Positions 18,114 to 27,124 of a stretch of 64,000 nucleotides of DNA are shown piece after piece. Positions within the stretch are counted from its first letter, which is position 1. Each line of letters starts with the position of its first letter. The notes under the pieces are model-generated. The model was given only the letters and a program-made list of their open reading frames with translations, did not search any database and was not told where the DNA came from. The position numbers and the translations under genes are program-made. This DNA is from CAVWDU01 sp963840725 (GTDB taxonomy: Bacteria; Pseudomonadota; Gammaproteobacteria; Pseudomonadales; Halieaceae): positions 496,001 through 560,000 of the forward strand of contig CAWIZY010000009.1 in assembly GCA_963840725.1 (NCBI GenBank), given 5' to 3'.

Positions 18114-19631
18114 ATGACGTTTGCCAGGCTGCTGGTTTTTTGCCTGACGGCAGTTATGTGTCGCGGCGCCATTGCCGAAACACTGGATCAACGGGTCGAA
18201 GCGCTGGTGGGCCCTCTATCGAATAAGCTTTCAGCGACAATATTTTATACAGTGCCGTTGTTTGGGCAGGAATTTCCCCTGATTGTGCTCTGGCTTGCCC
18301 TGGCGGCGGTTTTCTTCACATTCTATATGGGTTTTATCAATCTGCGGGGCTTTGGTCTGGCAGTTCAGCATGTTCGTGGCCGCTTTCACGATCCGCTCGC
18401 TCGGGGAGAAATATCCCACTTTCAGGCGGTGGCGACCGCTGTGTCCGGTACCGTGGGCATTGGTAATATTGGCGGGGTTGCGGTTGCCATAGTCATTGGC
18501 GGGCCCGGCGCCGCGTTCTGGTTAATGGTTGCGGGATTTTTGTCGATGTCGACCAAACTGGTCGAATGTACCCTGGGCGTGAAATACCGCCGCCACAATG
18601 CCGATGGCTCCGTGTCAGGCGGTCCCATGTACTATCTGGAGCGCTACCTTAGCGATCGCGGAGCGCCTCGTCTGGGCAAGCTCCTGGGCGGGTTCTATGC
18701 CTTGTCGCTGGTTATCGGCTGTTTCGGTATTGGTAATATGTTCCAGTCCAATCAGGCCTATGTGCAGTTCGTTACTATCACGGGGGGGGAGCAGAGCTTC
18801 TTTGCCGATCGCGGCTGGTTGTTTGGTCTGCTGATCGCCACGGCGGTGGGGCTGGTGATTATCGGCGGTATTCGCTCGATCGCCAGGGTGGCCGCTTACA
18901 TTGTGCCATTCATGGCGGTGCTGTACGTTGTCTCGGCAGTGGTAATTATTGCGATGAGCGCAGACCGGATACCCGCCAGTATCAGCCTGATTATGCATGA
19001 CGCGTTCAGTGTGCAAAGCGCTACTGGCGGCATGGTGGGCGCCATTATAGTGGGCTTTCAGCGGGCACTGTTCTCCAACGAAGCCGGCATCGGCTCTGCC
19101 TCTATTGCCCATTCGGCCGTGCAGACCGAAGAACCGGCATCGGAGGGCCTGGTCTCGCTGCTGGAACCTTTTATCGACACCGTGGTGATCTGCACCTTGA
19201 GTTCGTTGGTGATTGTTACCACGGCCTATCCCAACGGGCTGATGGACCAGGGTCTGGAGGGCATTGCCCTGACTTCCGCGTCTTTTGCACACCATTTCAG
19301 TTGGGCACCTTATCCACTGGCTGTGGCGGCCCTGTTGTTTGCTTTTTCCACCAGCATCTCCTGGTCTTACTACGGTCTCAAAGGCTGGACTTATCTGTTC
19401 GGAGAAGCGCGGCTGACCGAGACGATATTCAAGACGGTCTTCTGCGCATTTATTGCTCTGGGATGTATGATTCAGCTCACTGCAGTGCTGGAATTCTCCG
19501 ACGCAATGATCTTTCTGATCGCAGTGCCCAACATCATTGGCCTCTATTTGTACGCGCCGGAGGTCAAGCGTGATGTTACTGACTATATCCGTCGTATCCG
19601 TGCCGGAGAGGTGCCGGGCAGTAAAGTCTGA
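18114..19631 (+). CDS. Sodium:alanine symporter family (AGCS) transporter
   Basis: A 505-residue integral membrane protein of the AGCS family that imports alanine, glycine or related amino acids with sodium. Start is ATG 18114 (AGAGAAG before it); the frame opens further upstream but that part encodes no signal. Family signatures seen: RGFGLAVQHVRG near the second helix, GNIGGVAVAIVIGGPGA near residue 120, GAAFWLMVAGFLSMSTK, the GGPMYYLER loop near 165 and the FSNEAGIGSASIAHS signature near 325, followed by TISWSYYG-type motif. A cleavable leader (ending near AIAET) precedes the core, a variation seen in marine members. It is flanked downstream by a MITE-like element. Confidence 0.93.
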   Translation: MTFARLLVFCLTAVMCRGAIAETLDQRVEALVGPLSNKLSATIFYTVPLFGQEFPLIVLWLALAAVFFTFYMGFINLRGFGLAVQHVRGRFHDPLARGEISHFQAVATAVSGTVGIGNIGGVAVAIVIGGPGAAFWLMVAGFLSMSTKLVECTLGVKYRRHNADGSVSGGPMYYLERYLSDRGAPRLGKLLGGFYALSLVIGCFGIGNMFQSNQAYVQFVTITGGEQSFFADRGWLFGLLIATAVGLVIIGGIRSIARVAAYIVPFMAVLYVVSAVVIIAMSADRIPASISLIMHDAFSVQSATGGMVGAIIVGFQRALFSNEAGIGSASIAHSAVQTEEPASEGLVSLLEPFIDTVVICTLSSLVIVTTAYPNGLMDQGLEGIALTSASFAHHFSWAPYPLAVAALLFAFSTSISWSYYGLKGWTYLFGEARLTETIFKTVFCAFIALGCMIQLTAVLEFSDAMIFLIAVPNIIGLYLYAPEVKRDVTDYIRRIRAGEVPGSKV

Positions 19632-19646
19632 GCTGGCGGAAGGCCT

Positions 19647-19794
19647 CTAGCAGGCTGTTGATTTTCGTTTTCGAGGCAGCCACTGGTAGGCAAAAACAGG
19701 CGAAATGAGGGCGTGTATAGTGAATACATGACCGACTTGAGCCTGTTTTTAACGTGGCAGTGGCCACGTAGATAGAAAATCAACAACCTGCTAG
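19647..19794. mobile_element. 148-bp MITE-like element with near-perfect terminal inverted repeats
   Basis: The ends CTAGCAGGCTGTTGATTTTC and its reverse complement GAAAATCAACAACCTGCTAG match at 19 of 20 bases. The interior is also partly self-complementary (AAAAACAGGC against GCCTGTTTTT), so the element can form a long hairpin; it carries no transposase. CTAG at each end may be the target duplication, as in IS5-group elements. A partial copy of one end occurs at 24043-24078. It lies between the symporter and a sulfotransferase-like gene, both of which it may terminate. Confidence 0.8.
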
Positions 19795-19806
19795 GTAGCG
19801 CTGTAT

Positions 19807-21099
19807 TCAGGGTTTGTCGGGTGAGTCGAGACGCCTGCGGTAGCTTTCCATCTGGCGCGCAATCAGGGAGCCGTCGGGCTTGAGTGTAAACGCGATGGAC
19901 ATGAGTGTGTGTGCCAGTTCGAGGTTATGCGGTTCCGCTTGCAGCGCGGCGAACTTGAAATAGTCTGCACCCAGTATTCGGCTGAGCCGGGTGAGGTCGG
20001 CTTTAGCGCTGTCTTGCAGTCGCCGTGAAATCAGCTCAAGGGCTCCGGCGGTCCGGGGTCGCGCGCCAGTCAGCGCTTGCGCCTGCTCGAACAAATAGTC
20101 GGCGGCAGCCACTTGTAATTGGGGATTGTTCAGACCAAGAACATGCTCTTCGAGTACCGCCAGGGTGGACCATTGCCACGGTTCCGCGGCTTCCTCGCTG
20201 GTCAGTGGGGGAAAGGTGAAACCCAGCGCCTGCTCCAGCCAGTGGGCCTCCTCCAGGGCCGCCCGGTATACCGGTGATTCGAGAAAATTCGGGAGTTGAA
20301 AGCGCTCCCCCGGTAGCGCCCCCAGCGCATGCAGGTCCGACGGCAGACGCGCCACCCCATGAGACTCGACGGTGTCTCGCGGGTAACGGGTATTTATCGC
20401 CAGCATGATGTTACAGGCCTCTTGTGAGACGCGCTCGTTCTGGTGCTGGAACTCCCGTGTTTGCAGCTCCGTTGCCGGGATACCCAGAGTAGCAAATAAG
20501 GAGCCGACCAGTCCGTCTGGCTGCGCTATGGCCTCGTGAAAGTTGATCCATTCAATGCCCCCCGGGAAATGCTGCGTCAGTCGTTGATAGCGCTCCTTGA
20601 TTACACCGTTCAGGCTGGTCGCATCGACTGGATTGCCGCCCTTCAGGCGTTGCTGAAACATGCTGGGCAATGAACTCTGGGGGCTTCGCATATAGGCAAT
20701 TACGCGCAGTTTCTGGGTACGGGGCTCCAGTAACTGCCGCAACGCCTGTGATTCATCGGCCGTGAAGTTGGCCACGGATTCCGCAGACAGGAGCAGGGTA
20801 TCGGCCACAGGTTCTGCCAGCAGGGACAGCAGTTGATTGCGAAGCGCGAGCTGAAGCGCATCGCTGTCTCCGGTGAACTGGTGGCGCCGGTTGACGCCGT
20901 GATTCTCATCGACAGAACAGACTGCGCCGCTGAGGGCGTCGGAGTGGTTGACCAGCCGACGTCCGCCCAGCTCGAATGCTGGATAGTGTATGCCCTGGGC
21001 GAGCAACCATTTACGATGTCGCCAACAGTTTTCCTGAATACTGGTTGATCCGGTCTTACCCAGTCCCGCGTGGAGAACGATTTGCCTGTAGCGATGCAC
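19807..21099 (-). CDS. Sulfotransferase family-like protein
   Basis: A 430-residue cytosolic protein whose N-terminus IVLHAGLGKTGSTSIQ is the PAPS 5'-phosphosulfate-binding loop of sulfotransferases (GxGKTGSTxIQ variant). The region RVIAYMRSPQSSL near residue 130 matches the 3'-phosphate-binding R-x-P-x-x-S segment (usual RDPxxRxxS). The rest is helical with little family-specific sequence, and the C-terminal 130 residues are an added helical domain. The acceptor (polysaccharide, lipid or peptide) is unknown. It is the second sulfotransferase-like gene in the window, with the broken one at 46812-47502. Confidence 0.72.
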   Translation of the reverse strand: MHRYRQIVLHAGLGKTGSTSIQENCWRHRKWLLAQGIHYPAFELGGRRLVNHSDALSGAVCSVDENHGVNRRHQFTGDSDALQLALRNQLLSLLAEPVADTLLLSAESVANFTADESQALRQLLEPRTQKLRVIAYMRSPQSSLPSMFQQRLKGGNPVDATSLNGVIKERYQRLTQHFPGGIEWINFHEAIAQPDGLVGSLFATLGIPATELQTREFQHQNERVSQEACNIMLAINTRYPRDTVESHGVARLPSDLHALGALPGERFQLPNFLESPVYRAALEEAHWLEQALGFTFPPLTSEEAAEPWQWSTLAVLEEHVLGLNNPQLQVAAADYLFEQAQALTGARPRTAGALELISRRLQDSAKADLTRLSRILGADYFKFAALQAEPHNLELAHTLMSIAFTLKPDGSLIARQMESYRRRLDSPDKP

Positions 21100-21214
21100 C
21101 CTGGCGTCCTGTTTGGTTGGTGTGTTCTGTACTCAAGTGACCAGTATAAGGGAATACCGATGTTCCGTCCGGCCCGGCAAACTGCTCTCGTCAACCGGCC
21201 TGATCAAGCGGTCT

Positions 21215-21253
21215 GGCTAACCGGACTGGCTAACCGGACTGGCTAACCGGACT
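21215..21253. repeat. Three 13-bp tandem repeats at the 3' end of the histidine kinase gene
   Basis: Three perfect GGCTAACCGGACT units. The TAG stop of the histidine kinase (complement of 21230-21232) lies in the middle unit, so expansion or contraction would alter the C-terminus of the kinase or its distance to the next gene. Confidence 0.8.
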
Positions 21254-22675
21254 GGCATCAGAACATGCCCGCGGTAACCGGGCAATAATCACCAGACCCG
21301 GGTGCAGATTTTTGGCAGTGATCGTACCGCCGTGCTGTTCAATCGCACGCCTCGCAATGGCCAGTCCCAGTCCATAGCCGCCTGACTCGCGGCTGCGCGC
21401 TTCATCGATTCGGTAGAAAGTATCGAAAATTCTTGCGAGCTCCCCATCGGGGACCCCGGGGCCAGCATCGGCAATTCGCACCTCGAAGTCGCCGGACTCG
21501 GCGGCCTGGGTCAATTGCACCGCAACCTCGCCATCGCTGTAGTTGAGGGCATTGCGCAGGATGTTGTCAAAGCAGCGACGCAGGAGGTCCGCGCTGCCTG
21601 CAACAAACGCCTCGGACGGGCCGATGTGCAGTGAAACGCGAGCTTCGTCAGGTCGGGCCTCGCCAGGTCGGGCCTCGCCAGGTCGGGCCTCGCCAGGTCG
21701 GGCCTCGCCGGGTCGGGCTTCAAAATCGGCATCGCTGCACAGTTCCTTCAACAGGCAGATCAGGTCCACCTGGCCTCCAGCGTCAAAATTTTCACGCTCC
21801 GCCGCCAGCAGCTGGTCGATGAGCGTTTCCAGGCGGCCGGTGTCCCGCTCTATGCGGGTGAGTTGCAGGGCGCTGTTAGCGGGGTCATTTTGGGCTAAGG
21901 CCAGGGCAATGCGCAGTCGCGCTAACGGTGATCGTAACTCGTGCGAGACATCACGCAGCAGCTGTTTCTGACTGTCCACTCGCTGTTCCAGTTCTTGCGC
22001 CATGGTGTTGAAGTCCCTGGCCAACTGCTCGGTCTCGTCACCACCACCGGCAGGCACGGGTATTCGGGCCTGCAAATCACCGGCGGCCAGTTGGCGTGTC
22101 GCGCGCTGCAGTTGCTTGATACGCCGGGTCATTAGCCGGGACAGCAGATAGCAGATAACGCCGCTAACCCCAATAGCGAGGCCCAGACGTATCCAGGGGT
22201 TATCACCCAGAAGTCTGACGATACGGTGGGGTGGTCGTCCGGGCATCGCGACCACGCTGCGCACTGGCCCCAGTTCGGGGCGGTATAATTTGAAGGCGAG
22301 CAGTCGTTCCCGTCCCTCAATCCGGGTGGCTCGCCGGGTGGGTCCTCGCAGTTGATCGGCCAGCGCGATAACCCCCGGTGGTGCTGGGCGGCCGAATAAT
22401 TCACGCTGTCTGGCGTCGAAGAGCCATATCCGGATCCCGTGGCGTCGTTCCGTGCCCCTCACATAAGCCTGCAGTCTGTTCATCGGCAGGTTTTCCAGCT
22501 TGTAGTGCAGCCGGAGCATGAATTGGGGCGGTGTGCCGTGCACAGGATGGCCTGCACCGGCACTGGGCATGGACTCGAAATAGTGGGCGGCGATCAGCCA
22601 GGTTCCGAGGATAGCTATCGTCGCCAGCCAGAAACCCAGAAACATTTTGACAAACAGGTTGTTGCCCAGCTTCAT
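21230..22675 (-). CDS. Envelope-stress sensor histidine kinase (CpxA-like) with a RPGEA repeat
   Basis: A 481-residue membrane histidine kinase. It has an N-terminal transmembrane helix, a periplasmic domain to about residue 160, a second helix near 165-190, then a HAMP domain, HisKA with the phospho-acceptor His in LLRDVSHELRSPLARL, and HATPase with N-box NALNY, GPGVPD and GYGLGLAIARR. The arrangement is CpxA/RstB-like. Uniquely, four perfect 15-bp units plus a partial unit (21649-21721) encode repeated RPGEA between HisKA and the ATPase lid, forming a Pro/Arg linker. Its start overlaps the response regulator stop by 4 bases. CpxP/Spy-type protein and regulator beside it support an envelope-stress role. 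Confidence 0.9.
   Translation of the reverse strand: MKLGNNLFVKMFLGFWLATIAILGTWLIAAHYFESMPSAGAGHPVHGTPPQFMLRLHYKLENLPMNRLQAYVRGTERRHGIRIWLFDARQRELFGRPAPPGVIALADQLRGPTRRATRIEGRERLLAFKLYRPELGPVRSVVAMPGRPPHRIVRLLGDNPWIRLGLAIGVSGVICYLLSRLMTRRIKQLQRATRQLAAGDLQARIPVPAGGGDETEQLARDFNTMAQELEQRVDSQKQLLRDVSHELRSPLARLRIALALAQNDPANSALQLTRIERDTGRLETLIDQLLAAERENFDAGGQVDLICLLKELCSDADFEARPGEARPGEARPGEARPGEARPDEARVSLHIGPSEAFVAGSADLLRRCFDNILRNALNYSDGEVAVQLTQAAESGDFEVRIADAGPGVPDGELARIFDTFYRIDEARSRESGGYGLGLAIARRAIEQHGGTITAKNLHPGLVIIARLPRACSDASPVSQSG
21649..21721 (-). repeat. In-frame 15-bp minisatellite inside the histidine kinase gene
   Basis: Four perfect copies of CAGGTCGGGCCTCGC plus a truncated fifth with a few changes. 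On the coding strand it reads RPGEA repeats, so units can be gained or lost without frameshift. The unit is similar in composition to the array at 17167-17250, but the sequences are not the same. Confidence 0.85.
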
Positions 22676-23358
22676 GGTGCGCCGTCCCGGACGACAAACT
22701 GGTAGCCGACTCCGCGGATGTTGACAATAAGCCCTGTGGCGTCCTGCGCAGCGAGTTTTTTGCGGATATGGCTGACGTGCACATCAACGCGACGGTCGTA
22801 GCCCGTGAGTTTTCTTCCCAGGCCCTGCTCGCACAGCGTCTCCTTGTCGACCACGTCGCCGGCGTTAGCGAGCAACACCTGCAGCAGTTTGAATTCAGCA
22901 CCGGTTAGCGAAAGATCCCGGCCCGCATAGCTGGCGCTGCGATCGGCTGCGTTCAGGCGCACCTGTCCCACGGCCAGTGCTGTGGGCTGGATCGGTGCGG
23001 AGCGCCTTAAAATCGCCCTCAGGCGGGCTGCCAGTTCCATGGGGTTGCAGGGCTTGGGCAGGTAATCATCGGCCCCCAGTTCCAGGCCGACAATGCGGTC
23101 GGTTTCTTCCCCGCGCGCCGTCAGCATCAGTACCGGTACCTGACTGAACTGGCGCAACTGCTTCAGCAGTGCAATGCCCGAAATGCCTGGCAGCATGATA
23201 TCCAGTATGACTGCGTCATACCGGTGCGCACGGCAATGGGCGAGGGCGGCAGCACCATCGTGGATCATGGCGACAGCAAACCCTTCCTGCCCCAGAAACT
23301 CTGCCAGCAGCTGACACAGTTCCTGGTCGTCATCGATGATCAGGATTTGGCTATCCAT
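22672..23358 (-). CDS. OmpR-family response regulator (CpxR-like)
   Basis: A 228-residue response regulator. The receiver domain has the acidic pair in LIIDDDQEL, phospho-acceptor Asp in AVILDIMLPG near residue 52, T/S in LMLTARG and Lys in YLPKPCNP near 105. The C-terminal winged-helix DNA-binding domain includes LTGAEFKLLQVLLAN and VDVHVSHIRKKL near 200. It begins the operon with the kinase gene and is divergent from the Spy/CpxP-like gene, whose promoter region holds a candidate binding site. Confidence 0.92.
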   Translation of the reverse strand: MDSQILIIDDDQELCQLLAEFLGQEGFAVAMIHDGAAALAHCRAHRYDAVILDIMLPGISGIALLKQLRQFSQVPVLMLTARGEETDRIVGLELGADDYLPKPCNPMELAARLRAILRRSAPIQPTALAVGQVRLNAADRSASYAGRDLSLTGAEFKLLQVLLANAGDVVDKETLCEQGLGRKLTGYDRRVDVHVSHIRKKLAAQDATGLIVNIRGVGYQFVVRDGAP

Positions 23359-23488
23359 AGGGCTCTCTCGGGACGGTTGAGTGCAGTCTTCAAAGAATCA
23401 CCGCGCCAGCACGCTTCCGCCGCATGAAATCGACAGTGTGAATAAAATCCCCGGTCCTGTCATGCCCGTGCATCCACAGAAACACCGA

Positions 23489-23505
23489 TTTAACAATTCT
23501 TAACC
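23489..23505. promoter_or_regulatory. Candidate CpxR-type direct-repeat operator
   Basis: On the minus strand the site reads GTTAA-GAATT-GTTAA, a direct repeat of 5-base half-sites with a 5-base gap. Enterobacterial CpxR uses GTAAA-N5-GTAAA, so this is one base different in each half. It lies between the divergent response regulator and Spy/CpxP-like genes, 131 and 99 bp from their starts. Confidence 0.4.
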
Positions 23506-23603
23506 CTTCCCGGCACCACCTTTACCTCAGCTGTTTCTAGAATAGGCTCACGGCATCGGCAAAGACCGGGCTGTATTCATCCAGACACTCAGGAGTAGCA
23601 ACA

Positions 23604-24059
23604 ATGAACAAACGATTTTGGCGCAGTATGGCTCTGACTGGCCTGGTGGCCTCTGCTGCGGGCGCTGGTCCGGCGGTGGGCTTCGACCATCTGACGATGG
23701 CGTCCCATGACCAGGGGCGCATGATGGCTGAACTGGCGGACAAACTGGATCTGACCGCCGCGCAGGAAACCGAGATCAAGACAATCTATGCCGATGCCAG
23801 CAGCGCGAGCAAGGCGGACCGCGAAAGGCTGCGACAGTTGCGCGAGCAACTGCTTGCACAAGGCGCTGACTTCGATCCTGGGGAGGCGCAGAAACTGGCG
23901 GACGAAACGGGGGAGATTACCACTCGCCTGGTGTATTCAATGGCCAGCACCCGTGCCCGTATCGGGGCCGTGCTGACAGACTCTCAGCGCGAGCAACTGC
24001 AAGACCTGCAGGCCGCTCGTCACAAGGGGCGCCGCGGCGGCAAGTGGCCACGCAGATAG
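23604..24059 (+). CDS. Spy/CpxP-family periplasmic protein
   Basis: A 151-residue exported helical protein with the LTxxQ feature: signal peptide to about residue 28 (ending PAVGFD), then an AELADKLDLTAAQETEIK helix and a second helix (TDSQREQLQDLQ) matching the two LTxxQ-type repeats of Spy/CpxP chaperones. It probably senses or buffers envelope stress and may inhibit the adjacent CpxA-like kinase. AGGAG precedes ATG by 8 bases. Its last five codons and TAG stop lie inside a 36-bp fragment identical (one mismatch) to one end of the MITE at 19647-19794, so the C-terminus (KWPRR) is partly encoded by the repeat. Confidence 0.85.
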   Translation: MNKRFWRSMALTGLVASAAGAGPAVGFDHLTMASHDQGRMMAELADKLDLTAAQETEIKTIYADASSASKADRERLRQLREQLLAQGADFDPGEAQKLADETGEITTRLVYSMASTRARIGAVLTDSQREQLQDLQAARHKGRRGGKWPRR

Positions 24060-24078
24060 AAAATCAACAACCTGCTAG
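24043..24078. repeat. 36-bp partial copy of the 148-bp MITE end
   Basis: AGTGGCCACGCAGATAGAAAA... to CCTGCTAG matches the right end of the element at 19759-19794 with one difference. The other end and interior are missing. Both flanking convergent genes end in it: the Spy-like TAG stop is at 24057-24059 and the PreP-like stop at 24075-24077. Confidence 0.75.
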
Positions 24079-27027
24079 AGCTCTTCCACCTGCATGGCCA
24101 GTTCCTCGAGCAGCGCGTCGCTCCCCTGGCGACCGCTGCTATTGGTGATGACCGCTGTGCTGGCGAGCTCAGGTCGCAGATAGGTCTCGGTAACCCGACG
24201 TAGATCGTCAAGAGTCACAGCGAGAATCTGTTCCCGGAAGTGTTCGCGCTGAGCATGGGTGCGGCCAAACAGCCGGTTGTGGAAATGCTGCTTGGCTTCC
24301 CCCGCCGGTGAACTGGGCTTGTCGATACTGCCGATCACGCCCAGAATGGCTTCCTCCACCGCGCGATATTCATGGGGGGTTTCCAGCAGCCAGTTCACCG
24401 ATTGATCGAAGTCCTGCAGCGTTTCCGCCAGGCGCGGGTCGCGGTAGGAGTAGAAGCGAAATGCTGCAATACCTGAATCCTGGCTGGCTCCACCACCGTA
24501 GGCGCCGCCCTGTTCACGGATAGTCCGGTGCAGAAAACCATTGCGCAGAAACCCGCCGAGTACCGTGAGGGGGGCAGCGTCGGCATGTTGCACGGACACT
24601 GTGGGGTAGGCCCTTGCGCAGAAGTTCACCTGGGTATTACCCACCCACATTTCCTGCCTGCGTTGGCGCACCGGGTCGGGCTTGAAGACCGGCCGCGGCG
24701 TATCGCCAGCCTGTTCTGCCCAAAGATCCAGTGCACTGTCGGCAACCAGCTCGACCTGATCTGCCTCGGCAATAGTGAGGAGCTGCACCGGCATTTGCGT
24801 GGCCAGTTCATGCAGCTCAGCCAGGCTGCGGGCGAAGTCTTGTCGCCGATCTTCGTCACGCAGGCTGTCATCCAGTTCACGCAGTCGCCGCATCCCGCCC
24901 AGGCCCGACAGCTGGTGGTTGAGTCCGTGCCAGTGGACTCATGCCGGCGCAGGCCGCAGCCATGGCCAGGCCATGACCATTGCCCGTGATGGCCTGCTCG
25001 CGGCGGGCGCGCTGTTGACTGACCAGATCGCGGATGCGGTCAGCCTCATCAAAACGTACCTGCTGGCGGGTATCGTGCATAAGGGCTGACTGTGCTGACG
25101 CATTGCGCAGCAAGGCCTTGGAGGAGATTATCAGGTGGGCGTCCACGGCTTGTTCGTCGTCTACGCTGCCGCGCATGGAGGTAAACGCGTTGATAGAGCC
25201 CACCGTCGCCGATTGCCGGTGCTGGGTGTCGAGATAACTCTCTTGCCCCAGGCCCAGCTCGGTCAGCACAGCGGTGTAGTGTGGCAGCGCGGAGAGCTGT
25301 TCGGCACTGAGCCTGGGCAGTGGGCTGATGAGCTGCTGGTACACCAGGCCATTGGTACCCTGGCTGTAGCGGGTCGAGGTGACCTGGCCGCGACTGGACT
25401 CGGTGTACGACAGTTCCGGCAGGCTCGCTGGCACATCAGCCAGCTCAACTTTAGGCAGAATTGATGGGTCATCCTGCTGCTGTTGCCGCTGTTTGAGGTC
25501 AGCGGCCAGTTTCACCACCGCAGCGCTTTGCTCCTCATCCAGCCCGGCTTTGATTGTGGCCAGCCGTTCTTTCTCGGCGGCACTCTTGCGCGCTGAAAGG
25601 TCTTTATCGGGTGTCATCACCAGGGTGACCCGGTGGGTATTTTCAAGCAGCAGCTCCCGGGCCAGTCGGCGTATATAGCCCGGGTCGGCGATGTTGCTGC
25701 GCATCGCAGCGATGCACCGGGTCGAGATCCAGTACAGCAATGGGGTCGCTGTAGTGCGTGGCGCACCCCAGGCCTTGTAAAATCAGCTGCAGACCATAGG
25801 GATAACTGTCCCCACTTATCTCGCGCTGGTGTAGCTCTAATTGGTGGAGCACGGCCTCGAGACGATCCTCTGCCACACCGTCCCTGGCGACCCCTTCGAT
25901 CACTGTCAGGACCTGCTTTTCAAGGCTGTCTGCCCGGTCGGCTTCGCTGCCCTCAATGCCGCAGCAGAAGACCATTTCCCGCATTGAGTCCTCCAGCCCG
26001 CACAGAGGGGACGGAGCGTGTCCGAGCTCGGTCGTCTCCAATAGTTGCTGCAGTGGTGAGGCACTGTTCTCCAGCAGCACACTAGCCAGCAACTGCGCCT
26101 CAAGAAGTTGTTGCAAGTCGGTGCTCTCGCCCAACATCCAACCGATTACGATATGGGTTTTTTCCGTAGTGGGGCCGCTGTCGTCGTAGGCGTAGGTCGC
26201 GCTGACATGCAGCGGTGCTGGCAGGCGCTGCTCTCTCCTACCCGAATCTGCTGATCCAGACGCTCGAACTGATCCAGTGCCCGTGCCTGAAATACGGACT
26301 GGTGTTGCGCCGCTGGAATGTCGCCAAAGGTCATGAAGATCGCGTTGCTGGGGTGGTAGTGACTGCGATAAAAGGCCTGCAGTTCGTCGTAGCTCAAGTT
26401 GGGGATCTGATCCGGTTCGCCACCGCTGTTGTAATGGTAGGTCGTGGTCGGAAACAGGTTGTGACAAAGGGTATCCCACAGAACGCTGCTGACCGAACTC
26501 ATCGCACCTTTCATTTCATTGAACACGACGCCCTTGAAAACCAGATCACTGTCCGGATTGTCGGCTTCGGCAAACTCGACCCGATGTCCCTCCTGGGCAA
26601 AATCCAGCGGGTCCAGACGCGAGAAAAAAACCGCGTCCAGGTAGACCTCCAGCAGGTTGTTAAAATCCTTGCGGTTCTGGCTGGCAAAGGGGTAGGCGGT
26701 CCAGTCGCTGCTGGTGAAGGCATTCATAAACGTATTGAGAGAGCGCCGCAGCATCATGAAGAAAGGGTCGCGTACCGGGTAGTTCTCGCTGCCACAAAGC
26801 GCGGTGTGCTCCAGGATGTGCGCCACGCCGGTTGAGTCTTCGGGCACGGTGCGCAGGGCCACCAGGAAGACGTTCTCGCTGTTTTCGGCTGCCATATGAT
26901 AGTGCACAGCGCCGGTGCCGCGGTGTTCGAACTGCTCCACGGTGAGATTCAGGGACGGGATGGTCTCCCGGCGTATGGGCTTGAACGAGGGGTGGGCATC
27001 GGGCAGTTTGTTCTGAGACTGGCTCAT
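24075..27027 (-). pseudogene. Presequence-protease-like (PreP, M16C) gene interrupted by frameshifts
   Basis: Four consecutive same-strand pieces cover an M16C metalloprotease over 2953 bp (about 980 residues, the normal length). Pieces: 26146-27027, 25643-26479, 24877-25740 and 24075-24893, in overlapping different frames, so at least three single-base-type indels occur near 26.2, 25.7 and 24.9 kb. The N-terminal piece retains the inverted zinc motif (VAHILEHTALCGS: HxxEH) and the distal Glu region (VVFNEMKGAM). The C-terminal piece has GGAYGGGASQDSG, the substrate-clamp R/Y-like loop of the family. Intact, it would degrade peptides in the cytoplasm or periplasm. It may be a young pseudogene or carry sequencing indels; motifs are undamaged, which favours the latter or recent loss. 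Confidence 0.85.
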
Positions 27028-27124
27028 GGTGTAACTTAATCCTTGTGTTGATGATCGTGCTGTGGCCGGTGCGCATCTGGCAGCCTGGACGCACCCGGGC
27101 TCCAGTTTAGCGCATCGCGCGGGC

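Noticed and set aside
24075..27027. Programmed ribosomal frameshifting in the protease gene
   Set aside because: Three or more shifts without slippery sites and dispersed over the gene fit indels much better.
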